64,000 bases of DNA from Macrothele yani. Lineage: Eukaryota; Arthropoda; Arachnida; Araneae; Macrothelidae. Shown piece by piece: positions 44,716 through 58,021 of this stretch (the stretch's first letter is position 1; every line of letters begins with the position of its first letter). Below the pieces are notes generated by a model. It made no database searches. It had not been told where the DNA came from and saw nothing but the letters and a program-made list of their open reading frames with translations. The position numbers and the translations under genes were made by a program. The stretch lies in the NCBI GenBank assembly GCA_039090855.1, contig CM077034.1, positions 11,672,984-11,736,983 of the forward strand, read 5' to 3'.

Positions 44716-46255
44716 CACTGCTGGACAATTGCTAAGGACGGATCATAAACGGCTATATAGCGCATAAAAAGTAAGTGTATTTGGATGCCAAGTGAAATAA
44801 AATAATGTCAGAATGCCAGGACATTACAAGAAAGACAATTTATTGTGCTCTGAAATCCAGAAGGCTTTGGAACGTGTTCAAGGGACAAACAGGCCATTTT
44901 GTGCAGAATACGTAAACGTGAAAAAAATGCAATTACCGTCCGCAGGCGTTCCGGCGTAAGATGTCAATACGGGATATGGCCACCATGGAGGGCGATGCAA
45001 GATTCCACACGTCGTGTCATGCTTTGCACAACATTATCAAGCAGCTGTTGGGGTAATTTATCCCATTCCTCTGTCAGTGCACGGATGAGGGTGTCCTTGT
45101 TTATTGGAGGGCATTGGCGACCAGCAAGACTCCTCCCCAAAGCATCCCACACATTTTCAATGGGATTCAGATCTGGAGAACGTGCTGGCCATACGAGGCG
45201 TTCAATATTCTCGCTCTCAAGACACTCCTGGACAGCGACTGTTCGATGACATGTTGCGTTGTCGTCCATGAAAATGAATCTATCACCGACAGCACCACGG
45301 AACATGCGAACATGAGGTAGCAGAACATCATTAATGTATCGTTGGCCAGTCATAGTCCCAGTTGGAAGCACATAGAGGGACGTACGGCCATTGATCATGA
45401 TGCCAGCCCATACCATGACACTACATGTCGGATATCAGTCCCTTTCCTGTATGTTTGCTGGACAATATGCAGTACCACTATCACGCCAGATCAGTTGTCG
45501 TCGACAATCAGACGATAGACTGTATCTACTCTCATCTGAGAAGAGGACAGCAGACCAGTCGTCATCAGTCCAATTGCGATGTTGATGGCACCATTGCAAA
45601 CGGGCGGTACGGTGACGTCTGGACAATGGGGTGCACACAACAGGACGGCGGGCGTATAGTCCTCCTTCATGCAAACGTCTGGCGACAGTTTTTCGGGAGA
45701 TCCGCTTGCCAGTAGCAGCCATAAACTGATTTGCTACCTCGCTAGCTGTGCCGCGCCGGTGTCTTTTTGTTGATAGCACTATGTACCGATCTTCTGCAGG
45801 TGTCGTACTGCGAACACGACCTCCCCGTGACGTTTGCTACACTCTCCATTTGTTTGAAATGATTTCCAAAGCCTTGAAACAACACTGTGGCTGACGTCGA
45901 ACTCCCTGGCAACATCTGTTATTTTTCGCCATTCTTCAATCTTGCCAATAATACGGCCACGCGTCAAATCATCTAGTTGATGTTGGGAAGACATACTGAA
46001 AAATTGCAAGTTCGTCAATTGATTCTTTCCGTTTCAACTTTGCGTTTGAACAACAACGGTCAATACGCGTCAAATCCTTTATATCTCTTATCAGCGCTAT
46101 GACGTCACGAACAAGTTCGGCAATCCAAAATTTGCATACGCACAGCACGTCTTACTGTATCCCACACTTATGCTAATTTCCACATTTTCCTGCCTTCCAT
46201 TTTATGGTTGCAATCGTTGCTATTGTCATCCGTCCTTAGCAATTGTCCGGCAGTG
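44716..46255 (-). mobile_element. Tc1-like transposon, copy 3, inverted
   Basis: TA at 44714-44715 and 46256-46257; the left end reads CACTGCTGGACAATTGC and the right end, inverted, CACTGCCGGACAATTGC. Length 1540 bp. The transposase on the minus strand is broken twice. Confidence 0.93.
44964..45994 (-). pseudogene. Tc1 transposase with frameshift and stop (copy 3)
   Basis: Starts MSSQHQLDDLTRGRIIGKIE at 45994. A G5 run in the linker has become G4 near 45822-45826, shifting the frame. At 45435-45437 a CGA arginine codon has become TGA. The first catalytic aspartate (FSDESRYSL) and the C-terminal part with the second aspartate and SPDLNPIENVWD remain recognisable in separate frames. Confidence 0.92.
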
Positions 46256-46257
46256 TA

Positions 46258-46869
46258 ATAGTTCAACTAGATGCATGTAAACAAACAAAGTCTGAAGTAT
46301 GGGACTGCTACAATTTAAAAAAAAAATTATGCTTGAAATCAGAAATTCGAGCAGAAATTATTAAACATTTTGTAAGGACCATTTCATGTATTTGCACAAG
46401 ATATGGCTAAAACATTGTTAGTCAGAAATGTAGAACATTTCATGTAGCAAAGAATGATCTTTATTTGAACATGATAGCTCTAGTAGTAAAGCAGGTATAA
46501 AATTTTATGTAAACAGCGATTTTGGTCAAAAATGGCCACCAGAAAAAAACTAAGACGTGTGAAAAAAAAAATTTGCTATTTTTGAAGTGTCAGTATATTG
46601 GGAATACTGTATGCAAAATATAAAAAATATTTAAAAATGTCAAGCAGCAGTCATTGTTTGATTTGACATGGAATGGCCCATAACAACCTTTTTTCTCCTG
46701 TCCAAGAAAACGGAAAAATGTGAAAAATGTTGAAAGAAAATATAAATAATTTATTCCATGATAGTTAATTCAAATGTTCTGTGACAATTTTATCCAGTGC
46801 AACACATGCCTTGATGTCTGCCCGTTGTTCCGTTGTCCCCTCACAAAATAGACACAGAAGAGATGTGCA
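46258..46869. other. Unassigned AT-rich intron spacer
   Basis: No gene or clear repeat; A runs near 46317 and 46565. Confidence 0.5.
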
Positions 46870-48439
46870 GTTCAGTTCACACTACATTCTCAAATGGTGA
46901 CCATTTCCACAGACCCTGGGTGCACTGCTCAAGTAACAACTGCTCTTTCAGCTCAAACTACATTTCCAAATGATGATCATTTCGACTAACCTCGCATGCA
47001 GTGCTCGAGTAACAATCACTCTTTCTGCTCACACTACATTCTCAAATGGTTACCATTACCACTGACCTTGGGTGCAGTACTCTAGTGACAAACACTCTTT
47101 CAGCTACACTACATTCTCAAATGGTGACCATTTCCACTGACCTTGGGTGCAGTGCTTGAGTAAAAATAACTCAGCTCACACTACATTTCCAAATGGTGAC
47201 CATTTCCACTAATCAGTGCTCGAGTAAAAATCGTTCTTCCAGCTCACACTACATTTTCAAATGGTGACCATTTCCACTGATCTTGGGTGCAATGCTGGAG
47301 TAACAATCACTCTTTCAGCTCACATTACATTCTCAAATGGTGACAATTTCCACTGATCAGTGCTCGAGTAACAATCGCTCTTCCAGCTCACATCACATTC
47401 TCAGATGGTGACCATTTCCACTAACCTCGCCTGCAGTGCTGGAGTGACAATCGCATTTTCTGCTCACACTACATTCCCAAATGGCGACCATTTCCACTAA
47501 CTTTGGATGCAGTGCTCGAGGAACAATCACTCTTTCCGCTCACACTACATTCTTAAACGGTTACCATTACCACTGACCTTGGGTGCAGTACTCTAGTGAC
47601 AAACATTCTTTCAGCTACACTACATTCTCAAATGGTAACCATTTCCACTGACCTTGGGTGCAGTGCTTGAGTAAAAATCACTCAGCTCACACTACATTCC
47701 CAAATGGTGACCATTTCCACTAATCAGTGCTCAGGTAACAATGTTCTTCCAGCTCACACTACATTCCCAAATGGTGACCATTTCCACTAATCAGTGCTCA
47801 AGTAACAATTGTTCTTCCAGCTCACATTACATTCTCAAATGGTGACCATTTCCACTGATCTTGGGGGCAATGCTGGAGTAACAACCACTCAGCTCACACT
47901 ATATTCTCAAATGGTGACCATTTCCACTGATCAGTGCTCAAGTAACAATTGTTCTTCCAGCTCACATTACATTCTCAAATGGTGACCATTTCCACTAATC
48001 AGTGCTCAAGTAACAATTGTTCTTCCAGCTCATATTACATTCTCAAATGGTGACCATTTCCACTGACCTTGGGGGCAATGCTGGAGTAACAACCACTCAG
48101 CTCACACTATATTCTCAAATGGTGACCATTTCCACTGATCAGTGCTCGAGTAACAATCGCTCTTCCAGCTCACACTACATTCTCAAATGGTGACCATTTC
48201 CACTAACCTCGCCTGCAGTGCTGGAGTGATAATCGCTCTTTCAGCTCGCCCTACATTCTCAAATGGTGACCATTTCCACTGACCTTGACTGTAGTATTCA
48301 AGTAACCATCGCTCTTCCAGCTCACATTTCATTCTCAAATGGTGACCATTTCCATTGGCCTTGGGTGCAGTGCTCAAATAACAACCGCTCTTTCAGCTCA
48401 GTAGAAAGGCCATTTCACATAATATGAAAAAGCCAATAA

Positions 48440-49125
48440 TGAAGCAAAAAATTTCACACATGATTTATTACGCACTAAACTTTAGGAATAGTAAGATCTT
48501 TCGGCTGAAACATCAGCCTTATTCACACTAGAAGCAAGCACTCACATGGTTGACATTGTTTCTTTAGCTTTTGCCTATAGAGATTTCCAAATTATTGGAA
48601 TATTGAAGCGTGCATCCGAACTGCAAGAGTCAGTATCTAAAGACACAGATCCTCTTGATTCTTTAAACTGTTCTGTTTGGGGTATACCTTATATCTGTGT
48701 CTACTCCCTCAGTCAAGAAAAATTATATTGGTGGTACCTTTTGTACAATAAACTGCAGAATTTTGGAACATAAAAGGGATGTCAGAAAAAGTCTTCCGAC
48801 TTCTGCACTTTCTCTTCTGACTATTGAAGATACCTCTGCCTCCCCAAGCTGGAATTGCACCAAAAGGAGTGCACCCTTCTCAAACAATTTTTCATTACGC
48901 TACAGAGAAACCTCTTCAATAAAAATTCTTGCAATTCGGAGGCACCCTTCAGTATTCTGATAATTTGGAAATCTCTGCTGGCAACAGCTAAAGAAATGAT
49001 GTCAACCACATGAGTGCTTGCTTCTAGGGTGAACAACGCTGATGCTTCAGCCAAAAGACCTTACTGTTCCTAAAGTTTAGTACGTGATTAATCATGCATG
49101 AATTTTTTTGCTTCGTTATTGATCT
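48440..49125 (+). mobile_element. Penelope-like remnant with inverted terminal repeats inside the satellite
   Basis: Inverted arms of about 150 bp (48440-48590 and 48968-49125; shared ctaaactttagga, gaagcaagcactca, ggttgacat, tttctttagc) enclose a broken GIY-YIG region. Near 48690-48790 it reads GVYLISV-like, then STPSVKKNYIGGTFCTINCR, then ILEHKRDVRKSL. No polymerase part remains. A hairpin with CTGATG...CGAAAG lies in each arm (48495-48518, 49038-49060). Confidence 0.68.
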
Positions 49126-52100
49126 TTCAGCTCACACTACGTTCTCAAATGGTGACCATTTTTGCTGACCTTGGGTGTGGTGCTCAAGGAACAATCGCCC
49201 TTTGAGCTCACACTACATTCTTAAATGGTGACCACTTCTGCTGACCTTGGATGAAGTGCTCAAGTAACAATTGCTCTTTCAGCTTTCACTTTTCTCAAGT
49301 GGTGACCATTTCCACTGGCGCTGGGTGTGGTGCTCGAGGAACAATTGCTCTTTCATCTCCCACTACATTCTCAAATGGTGACCATTTTTACTGCCCTTGG
49401 GTGCAGTGCTTGAGTAACAAACACTCTGAGCTCACACTACATTCTCAAAAGGTGACCATTTCTACTGATCTCGGGTGCAGTGCTGGAGTAGCAATCGCTC
49501 TTTCAGCTCACAGTACATGCCAAATGGTGACCATTTCCACTGACCTTGGATGAGGAACAATCGCTCTTTCAGCTCACACTACATTCTTAAATGGTGACCA
49601 TTTCCACTGACCTTGGGTGCAGTGCTTGTATAACAATCACTCTTTCAGCTCACACTACATTCTCAAATGGTGACCATTTCTACTGATCTCGGGTGCAGTG
49701 CTGGAGTAGCAATCGCTTCTTTCAGCTCACAGTACATTCCCAAATGATGACCATTTCCACTGGCCTTGGGTGTGGTGCTTGAGGAACAATTGGTCTTTCA
49801 GCTCCCATTACATTATCAACTGGTGACCATTTCTACTGGCCTTGGGTGCAGTGCTCTTTCAGCTCACACTACATTCTCAAATGGTGACCATTTCTGCTGA
49901 TCTCGGGTGCAGTGCTGGAGTAGCAATCGCTCTTTCAGCTCATAGTACATTCCCAAATGGTGACCATTTCCATTGGCCTTGGGTGTGGTGCTTAAGGAAC
50001 AATTGGTCTTTCAGCTCCCATTACATTATCAACTGGCGACCATTTCTACTGATCTTGGGTACGGTGCTTGAGTAACAATCGCTCTTTGAGCTCACACTAC
50101 ATTCTCAAATGGTGACCACTTCTACTGTCCTTGGATGCAGTGCTCAAGTAACAGTCGCTCTTTCAGCTTTCAGTATTCTCAAATGGTGACCATTTCCACT
50201 GTCCCTGGGTGTGGTGCTCGAGGAACAATTGCTCTTTCATCTCCCACTACATTCTCAAATGGTGACCATATTTAGTGCCCTTGGGTGCAGTGCTTGAGTA
50301 ACAAACACTCTGAGCTCACACTACATTCTCAAATGGTGACCATTTCTGCTGATCTCGGGTGCAGTGCTGGAGTAGCAATCGCTCTTTTAGCTCACAGTAC
50401 ATTCCCAAATGGTGACCATTTCCACTGGCCTTGGGTGTGGTGCTTGAGGAACAATTGGGCTTTCAGCTCCCATTGCATTATCAACTGGTGACCATTTCTA
50501 CTGACCTTGGGTGCAGTGCTTGAGTAACAAACACTCTGAGCTCACACTACATTCGCAAATGGTGACCATTTCTACTGATCTCGGGTGCAGTGCTGGAGTA
50601 GCAATCGCTCTTTTAGCTCACAGTACATTCCCAAATGGTGACCATTTCCACTGGCCTTGGGTGTGGTGCTTGAGGAACAATTGGGCTTTCAGCTCCCATT
50701 ACATTATCAACTGGTGACCATTTCTACTGACCTTGGGTGCAGTGCTTGAGTAACAAACACTCTGAGCTCACACTACATTCGCAAATGGTGACCATTTCTA
50801 CTGATCTTGGGTGCAGTGCTGGAGTAGCAATCGCTCATTCAGCTCACAGAACATTGCCAAATGGTGACCATTTCCACTGACCTTGGGTGTGGTGCTCAAG
50901 GAACAATCGCTCTTTCAGCTCACACTACATTCTCAAATGGTGACCATTTCCACTGACCTTGGGTGCAGTGCTCATATAACAATCGCTCTTTCAGCTCACA
51001 CTACAATTCTCAAATGGTGGCCATTTCCACTGACCTTGGGTGCAGTGCTCATATAACAATCGCTCTTTCAGCTCACACTACAATTCTCAAATGATGGCCA
51101 TTTCCACTGACCTTGGGTGCAGTGCTCATATAACAATCACTCTTTCAGCTCACACTACAATTCTCAAATGGTGGCCATTTCCACTGACCTTGGGTGCAGT
51201 GCTCATATAACAATCGCTCTTTCAGCTCACACTACAATTCTCAAATGATGGCCATTTCCACTGACCTTGGGTGCAGTGCTCATATAACAATCGCTCTTTC
51301 AGCTCACACTACAATTCTCAAATGATGGCCATTTCCACTGACCTTGGGTGCAGTGCTCATATAACAATCGCTCTTTCAGCTCACACTACAATTCTCAAAT
51401 GGTGGCCATTTCCACTGACCTTGGGTGCAGTGCTCATATAACAATCGCTCTTTCAGCTCACACTACAATTCTCAAATAGTGGCCATTTCCACTGACCTTG
51501 GGTGCAGTGCTCATATAACAATCGCTCTTTCAGCTCACACTACAATTCTCAAATGGTGGCCATTTCCACTGACCTTGGGTGCAGTGCTCATATAACAATC
51601 GCTCTTTCAGCTCACACTACAATTCTCAAATGATGGCCATTTCCACTGACCTTGGGTGCAGTGCTCATATAACAATCGCTCTTTCAGCTCACACTACAAT
51701 TCTCAAATGGTGGCCATTTCCACTGACCTTGGGTGCAGTGCTCATATAACAATCGCTCTTTCAGCTCACACTACAATTCTCAAATAGTGGCCATTTCCAC
51801 TGACCTTGGGTGCAGTGCTCATATAACAATCGCTCTTTCAGCTCACTCTACAATTCTCAAATGATGGCCATTTCCACTGACCTTGGGTGCAGTGCTCATA
51901 TAACAATCGCTCTTTCAGCTCACACTGCAATTCTCAAATGATGGCCATTTCCACTGACCTTGGGTTCAGTGCTCATATAACAATCGCTCTTTCAGCTCAC
52001 ACTACAATTCTCAAATGATGGCCATTTCCACTGACCTTGGGTGCAGTGCTCATATAACAATCGCTCTTTCAGCTCACACTACAATTCTCAAATGGTGGCC

Positions 52101-52456
52101 ATTTCCACTGACCTTGGGTGCAGTGCTCATGTAACAATCGCTCTTTCAGCTCACACTACAATTCTCAAATAGTGGCCATTTCCACTGACCTTGGATGCAG
52201 TGCTCATATAAAAATCGCTCTTTCAGCTCACACTACAATTCTCAAATGGTGGCCATTTCCACTGACCTTGGGTGCAGTGCTCATATAACAATCGCTCTTT
52301 CAGCTCACACTACAATTCTCAAATGATGGCCATTTCCACTGACCTTGGGTGCAGTGCTCATATAACAATCGCTCTTTCAGCTCACACTACAATTCTCAAA
52401 TGGTGGCCATTTCCACTGACCTTGGGTGCAGTGCTCATATAACAATCGCTCTTTCA

Positions 52457-52464
52457 GCTCACAC
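52457..52464. repeat. hAT target site duplication, left
   Basis: gctcacac, repeated at 59998-60005. Removing the element plus one copy restores a normal 77-bp satellite unit. Confidence 0.92.
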
Positions 52465-52599
52465 AGGGTGCGCACGCGTGCTTGAAAACCTGGAAAGTCC
52501 TGGAAAATCATGATTGCGTTTTCAAGGCCTGGAATATCCTGGAAAATCATGATTACGTTTTCAAGGCCTGGAATATCCTGGAAAAACGGTATTTTTTTA

Positions 52600-55500
52600 A
52601 TGCTGTCTTGAAAAGCCTTGAAATTTGAAATTAGTGCTTAAAAAAAATGCCCTTTTAGGAAATCGTGTTACTGACTGTTACCCCTTCATTTTTTTAAGTT
52701 CCTCTCCTCTGTTCTCAAAAAAACCGCCGGCAACAGTGGTGTTTTGGATGTGCCCAAATCCTAATTTGGCTGGGGGGGGAAGCACTACTTCCAGTGCAAT
52801 AAAATTGGATGATTACTAGCAGGTCTGTTAGGGAAGGGGAGCTTGTTCTCTAGCCCTGAGCTTGATGTCCGTCCGACAACTACTGAAAACAACAGAAGGG
52901 GAAAGAAGAGACATTTAGCATTTGCAAGGGGGGTCGTGTGTTTACCAAGTCAGCTGGCACCCACCAGTGAAGAGTACGCCTGAACAACACATTCATCTGC
53001 TCCTTGTTTATTGCATTAAGACGCTTGCTTCCGGCCCACCCCTCAAGAGACTTCTGCTACTTATGATAAAAATAAGAAAACTATCTTTGCGAATTTTTCA
53101 CAAAAGTGGCTGAAATTTTTACATTTACTATAATTGGATTACTGAAGCTCACTCCCAAAATTCCATTTGAATCGGTTTAAAACTTAAAAAGTTAGCATTG
53201 GAAATTTTTATTATGTGTGCCTCTTTAGACAGTGAGCCTTGAGCAGAAAGTGTGTTACCATAGCAACGGTTGATTGACAGCTGGGAGCGCTGATCCGAAG
53301 CCCTTGGTTGGGAAGAAAGCAAACACCTGTTTATCACTTCCACGGCTCAAAAGGACTAAGAGATATTTTCAGAAATCCATTTTCCGGAATTTTGAAAATA
53401 ACACAGTAAAATTTTTACAGTGGTTAAAATACATCACAATAAAGTTCTAGTGCAAATTTCGCCAAATTCCGTTTGAAACTTTAGCAGATGCAAAAAAAAA
53501 AAAAATCTTCCGTTGCAAAATCGGATTGAAAAAAAAGAAACGGCAATTATAAATTACGGGAAAAGCAAGCAAATTATTTTTTTTAGATGCCATGGTTTAT
53601 TTAAACAGAGTGATCCTTAGATTTTGTTTCTGTGATGATATGGACTCTATTTTAATTACAAACATACATTTTTATTCAGATGTCTGAGTTACTGTTTTAA
53701 TAAAAAAATCTATAATTAAAAAGTTTTCAATGGATTTAGGCGAAATTCAGCAGATAAACGTATTTTTACATTGCAACGTTATGACGTAAATTTGGTCATT
53801 TTGTCGAAAATTGGGCAGCATTTTTTTTTTTTTTTTTTTTTACGTTTTCTCCTATAGTTAGGGTGAAGGAGGAAGACACTTCAGTGAGCTGCAGGTGGTG
53901 ATTTATGGCGATGTGCCAAATGAAAAGGACATTCCAGAGGTTGAGTGTGCGTGGGTACGCGTACTCCTGCTGTTTGAACTTAATCGGAATGTTTTCAGGA
54001 GGGGGAGAAATATCCGTTTCAGCTTTACAGCTTTCAGGCTCCTTTTTTTTCTTGGTAATAAATAAAAACCATAGTTGCTGCATTCACCATTGATCCATAT
54101 TCGCATTTCTTGAATATAAACAGCAGACAATCGGAAACATGGTGTTGGGTGGGTCTTGATGTTCTTCATTTGTATCTGCTGAATTTTGTTCTGTGGGAAT
54201 ACGGAATGAGTTATACTGTGAATACATACAAAACTACATATTTTTGAGCTGAAAAAATAGGTCTACTTGTACACAGTAGCTAACGTGTGAACTCAGACGA
54301 AGACAATCAGACATATGGACGTCTGATTCCATAAAAAAATCAACCCACTTTTATTATACACGACAGATAAAAAAGAAAAAACATTACATGTTTTTAAACA
54401 TTATAAAGGAAAGCGGATTTTTGAAACACCATGACTTGATGATATTAATTTCTGAAAGTTTTTTTTTTTTTTTTTCGATTTTAATTTCTGAAACCTTTTT
54501 TTTTTTTTTTTATTTTTCGATTACAATACATTGTAACAGGATACCTGTGTGTTGTATCCCTTAGTTGTATGGCAGATTTTCAGTTGGCCGATATCCGCGA
54601 TCGTAAGTGGTAGTTACATTGCTATTGTTGATGATGACAAGATAAATACTGGAGTAATGTAGAATGTTGCATAAAGTAAAAAAAAATCGCCCCCCTCCTC
54701 CCCCTTCGAAATTTTATGCGGTTATCATAGCTGATCAACCATTTCATTCCATGAACATCAGCACATTTCAATCATTTGACCATTGGGGGTCTGACGGAAT
54801 TCAGCAGTGCTAAGCGCCCTAGCGCTTCAGCTTGAGAACATGCTAATTATGGACAGTTCTGTTCCCTTCCCCCTATCATCCCTAATAATTGAGAGCGCAT
54901 ACTGTAGTTTCAAATATTCTGTGTATGAGCTAGTTTTCACGCTGTTCGTTATGTTTTTATTTTAGAAATTACTAACCCTTTCGAACTGTAGGTTGCAGAA
55001 ACGTTTATGCTTTGGTTTTTTCCATTTGTCCGTACGATAATTCACGTAAAAGGGGTTGGATTTTTGGCAGAAATTTTAGTATGCTGTTAGGTACAACCTA
55101 GGAACCTACCCTGTTGAAAATGGTCGAAATTAAATTAAAAGGCATAGATATAAGAGCAGTATTCATTCTCCAAGCTTGAAGCCCTACGTCTACTCTCCAG
55201 CTGGGTAAGTATGAAAGATTTGAGACTTGGAGGAGGAGACCCAGTACAAAGTTTTGCTTCCCTCAGGCACTAAGTGTTTGTTAACATTTCCTTTCCTCTG
55301 GTTTAGAGCCCAGCTGTAAGAGGTGATGCTTTGTAACAGTCTTTTAGCACAACACTCTGTCTACTGATTGGCATACAGGTCATAAAACAGTAACTTCACT
55401 AAGTGTTGTTTCCTTGTTTTGAATGAAGACTAAATCAATGCCAAAGCATTTGCAACCCAGGCTGCCTAAAGGACAAAGCTGGGGGAGCAGGAAAGAACAT

Positions 55501-55688
55501 AGCAGTAAGACCCCTTTTTCTTTAATTACTTAAAATCTGGCCTATAGTAATTGGTCACATGTGTAGCCCCTTACTCAGGGGAAATTCTCAATTTTCAGTT
55601 GTGTGGTTCCTGATCTTAGATATTTTTTTGGTTTTCATTTACTGTTTCAGTTGATTTACCCATTTTTCACCCCCCCCCCCCATTAAAT
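52600..55688. other. hAT 5' non-coding region
   Basis: About 3 kb with A/T runs and no gene. At about 54990-55170 there is a diverged single copy of the 146-bp repeat unit from 4085-5170 (gtccgtacgataa, gtatgctgttaggtac, ccctgttgaaaatgg), perhaps an older insertion. Confidence 0.6.
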
Positions 55689-58021
55689 ATGGGTAAGTGT
55701 ACTTTTAGTGATCTTTGGCTAATAAATCCTAAATATGCTGGATGGATTAAAAAAGATGAAAGCAATTGCCATGTTGCAAAATGCATTTTTATCCATTAAA
55801 ATAATAGATGTTTCGAATATGGGGGAATCCGCTTTAAGAAGCCACATGAAAGGAAAAAAACATAGTATGTTGACAGAAAGCTGTAAAAATGTTCCGCTAA
55901 CTGTTGATAAATTGCTATGTGTATCAAGTGATAAACAAGTACAGCCTATTGCATCCACATCTAATCCTCTGCATATTCCTCTTGAAAAAAATGCAACCAT
56001 TAAAGCAGAAGCATTGTGGTGTTTGAAAGTGGTTAAATTCCGTTACTCTTACAGGTCTTGTGCAGGTAATGATGTTTTATTCCGCCTAATGTTTTCTGAC
56101 AGCAGAATTGCTGGAAACTTCAGCTGTGGCGAAAAAAAAAATGTTCCTACATTTGTTGCTTTGGTTTGGCACCTCACTTTAAATCAGTGTTGGTTCAGGA
56201 AGTCAAAACTGAAAATGAAAATTTTGTGATTTTGTTTGACGAAAGTTTAAACAAGTTTAGTCAGTCAAAACAAATGGGTATACATGTTCGTTTATGGGGG
56301 AATGGAACAGTTTCAACCAGATATTTGTCATCAGTTTTTTTGGGTCATGCTAGTGCAGACATAATGATGGAAAAATTTCTTGAATGCATGGCGTGCCTCC
56401 CACTGTGTAACATTGTGCAGTTATCAATGGATGGACCCAATGTTAATTGGAAGTTTTTTGATATGCTGCAATCAACACTTAGTGCCGACTCAAATGTCCA
56501 ACTCCTAAACACAGGGAGCTGTGGACTTCACATTGTAAACAATGCCTTTCGACATGGAGCCTCAGCAACAGGGTGGGAAATTCAAAAGTTGCTTTCATCA
56601 TTATTTAGACTTTTTAAAGATTCACCTGCAAGGAGGGAAGATTTTTCTAAAATAATTTTAGCCAGTAAGATGCCATTAAAATTCTGCCCACACAGGTGGC
56701 TAGAAAATACTCCTGCCTGCGAGCGAGCATTGGAAATTTGGGCAGACATTGAAAATTATGTTAACCAAGTTGAAAAGAAGTGCATCAAGAATCCCCACAC
56801 TGTATCATTTGATGCTATCAAAACTTTCACTAAAGATCCTTTTGTTTTGGCTAAACTGCATTTCTTCAATTCAGTTTCAAAACAGCTGGTACCATTTCTC
56901 AAGGCATATCAGTCAGATAAGCCAATGATGCCTTTATGGCCACAGATCTTGAAAAGATGCTAAGAAATATGATGAATCTCTTTGTTAAAAGAACCGTAAT
57001 GGCAGAAGCTAACTCTGCCTTAAAGCTGTTACAAGTAGACCTTACAGATGCATCTCAGTTTTGTCACTATAAAGAAATTGATGTTGGGTTTCAAACAGAG
57101 AAGGTATTGAAAGAATTAAGTGCTAAGAACATTAGTGAACGCAAACTTATGGAGTTTAGAATGGAATGCCGAATATTTTTGCAAAAGCTAGTTGTGAAGC
57201 TATTGGAAAAAAATCCACTTAAGTACTCCCTTGTTCGCCACATGAAGTGTTTAGATCCTCGGTTGATGTCAAAAAATAGTGAGATTTGTATTAAGAATCT
57301 AACATCCATTCTCATACTTCTTGTTGATGCTCATAGAATACAACCAGAATTATGTGATGGTGTAATATGGCAGTTTAAGGAATTTGTGACCAGTGTTGCA
57401 GCAGTAAAATCTTCATTCATAAACTTTGATCCAGAAGATAAACAACAAAGAGTAGACACATTATTGTATGAGTACATGTCTTCTACTAAAGCTTTTAGTG
57501 AACTGTGGAAAGTTGTGAAACTTCTTTTACTGTTGTCACATGGGCAAGCTTCTGTTGAGAGGGGTTTCTCAGTCAATAAGGAGCTCATTGTAGAAAACAC
57601 GAGAGAGGAGTCAATTGTAGCACAGAGAATTATTTATGATCATATATCCTATGTAGGTGGTATTGATAAGGTAAATATCTCAAAATCCCTTCTGTTATCA
57701 GTTGGAGCTGCAAGGCAAAAATACATACATTATTTGGATGATAAGTCCAAAGAAAAGGAAAAAGCAGCCATATGTGGAAAAAGGAAAGCTATTTTAGATG
57801 AAATTGATAGCATAAAAAAGAAAAGGAAACTCATTGAAGGAGAAGTCAAAGAATTACTTAACTCTGCTGATGATTTAGCTTTAAAAGCTGAAACTACAAA
57901 TAACATTACATACATTGTAAAATCTAATAGCTTTAGAAAAACTACTCATGAGAAAAGAGCAGTACTTAAAAAAATGGATATGGAACTTGAAACCAAAGTC
58001 AGCAATCTTAAATCTGTATAA
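55689..58021 (+). pseudogene. hAT transposase with three single-base frameshifts
   Basis: The N-terminus from ATG 55689 holds a degenerate BED-type zinc finger ending SNMGESALRSHMKGKKH. Then come an FSDSRIAGNFSCGE block, GLAPHFKSVLVQEV, FDESLNKFSQSKQMGIHVR, STRYLSSVFLGHASAD, QLSMDGPNVNWKFFDML and CGLHIVNNAFRHGA, a CPHRWLEN block typical of the RNase H-like core, and the C-terminal dimerisation motif LLSHGQASVERGFSVNKE (about 57530-57590). A lysine-rich coiled tail ends at TAA 58019-58021. The frame changes at a T run near 55787, an A run near 56132-56141 and a short T run near 56934. Each is a one-base event; assembly error in homopolymers is an alternative to true decay. It would excise and insert the element at 8-bp targets. 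Confidence 0.88.

Larger units (their letters stand above)
46870..52464. repeat. 77-bp satellite (main block)
   Basis: The left part (46870-50900) is diverse, with variants of ctttcagctcacactacatt, ctcaaatggtgaccatttcc, actgaccttgggtgcagtg. In places it is organised in 226-bp triplets (about 50059-50737). From 50971 to 52464 the units are near-identical at exactly 77 bp (ctcatataacaatcgctc at 50971, 51048, 51125 and so on). A PLE remnant interrupts at 48440-49125 and a hAT element at 52465-59997; the array resumes at 59998-60530. Confidence 0.96.
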
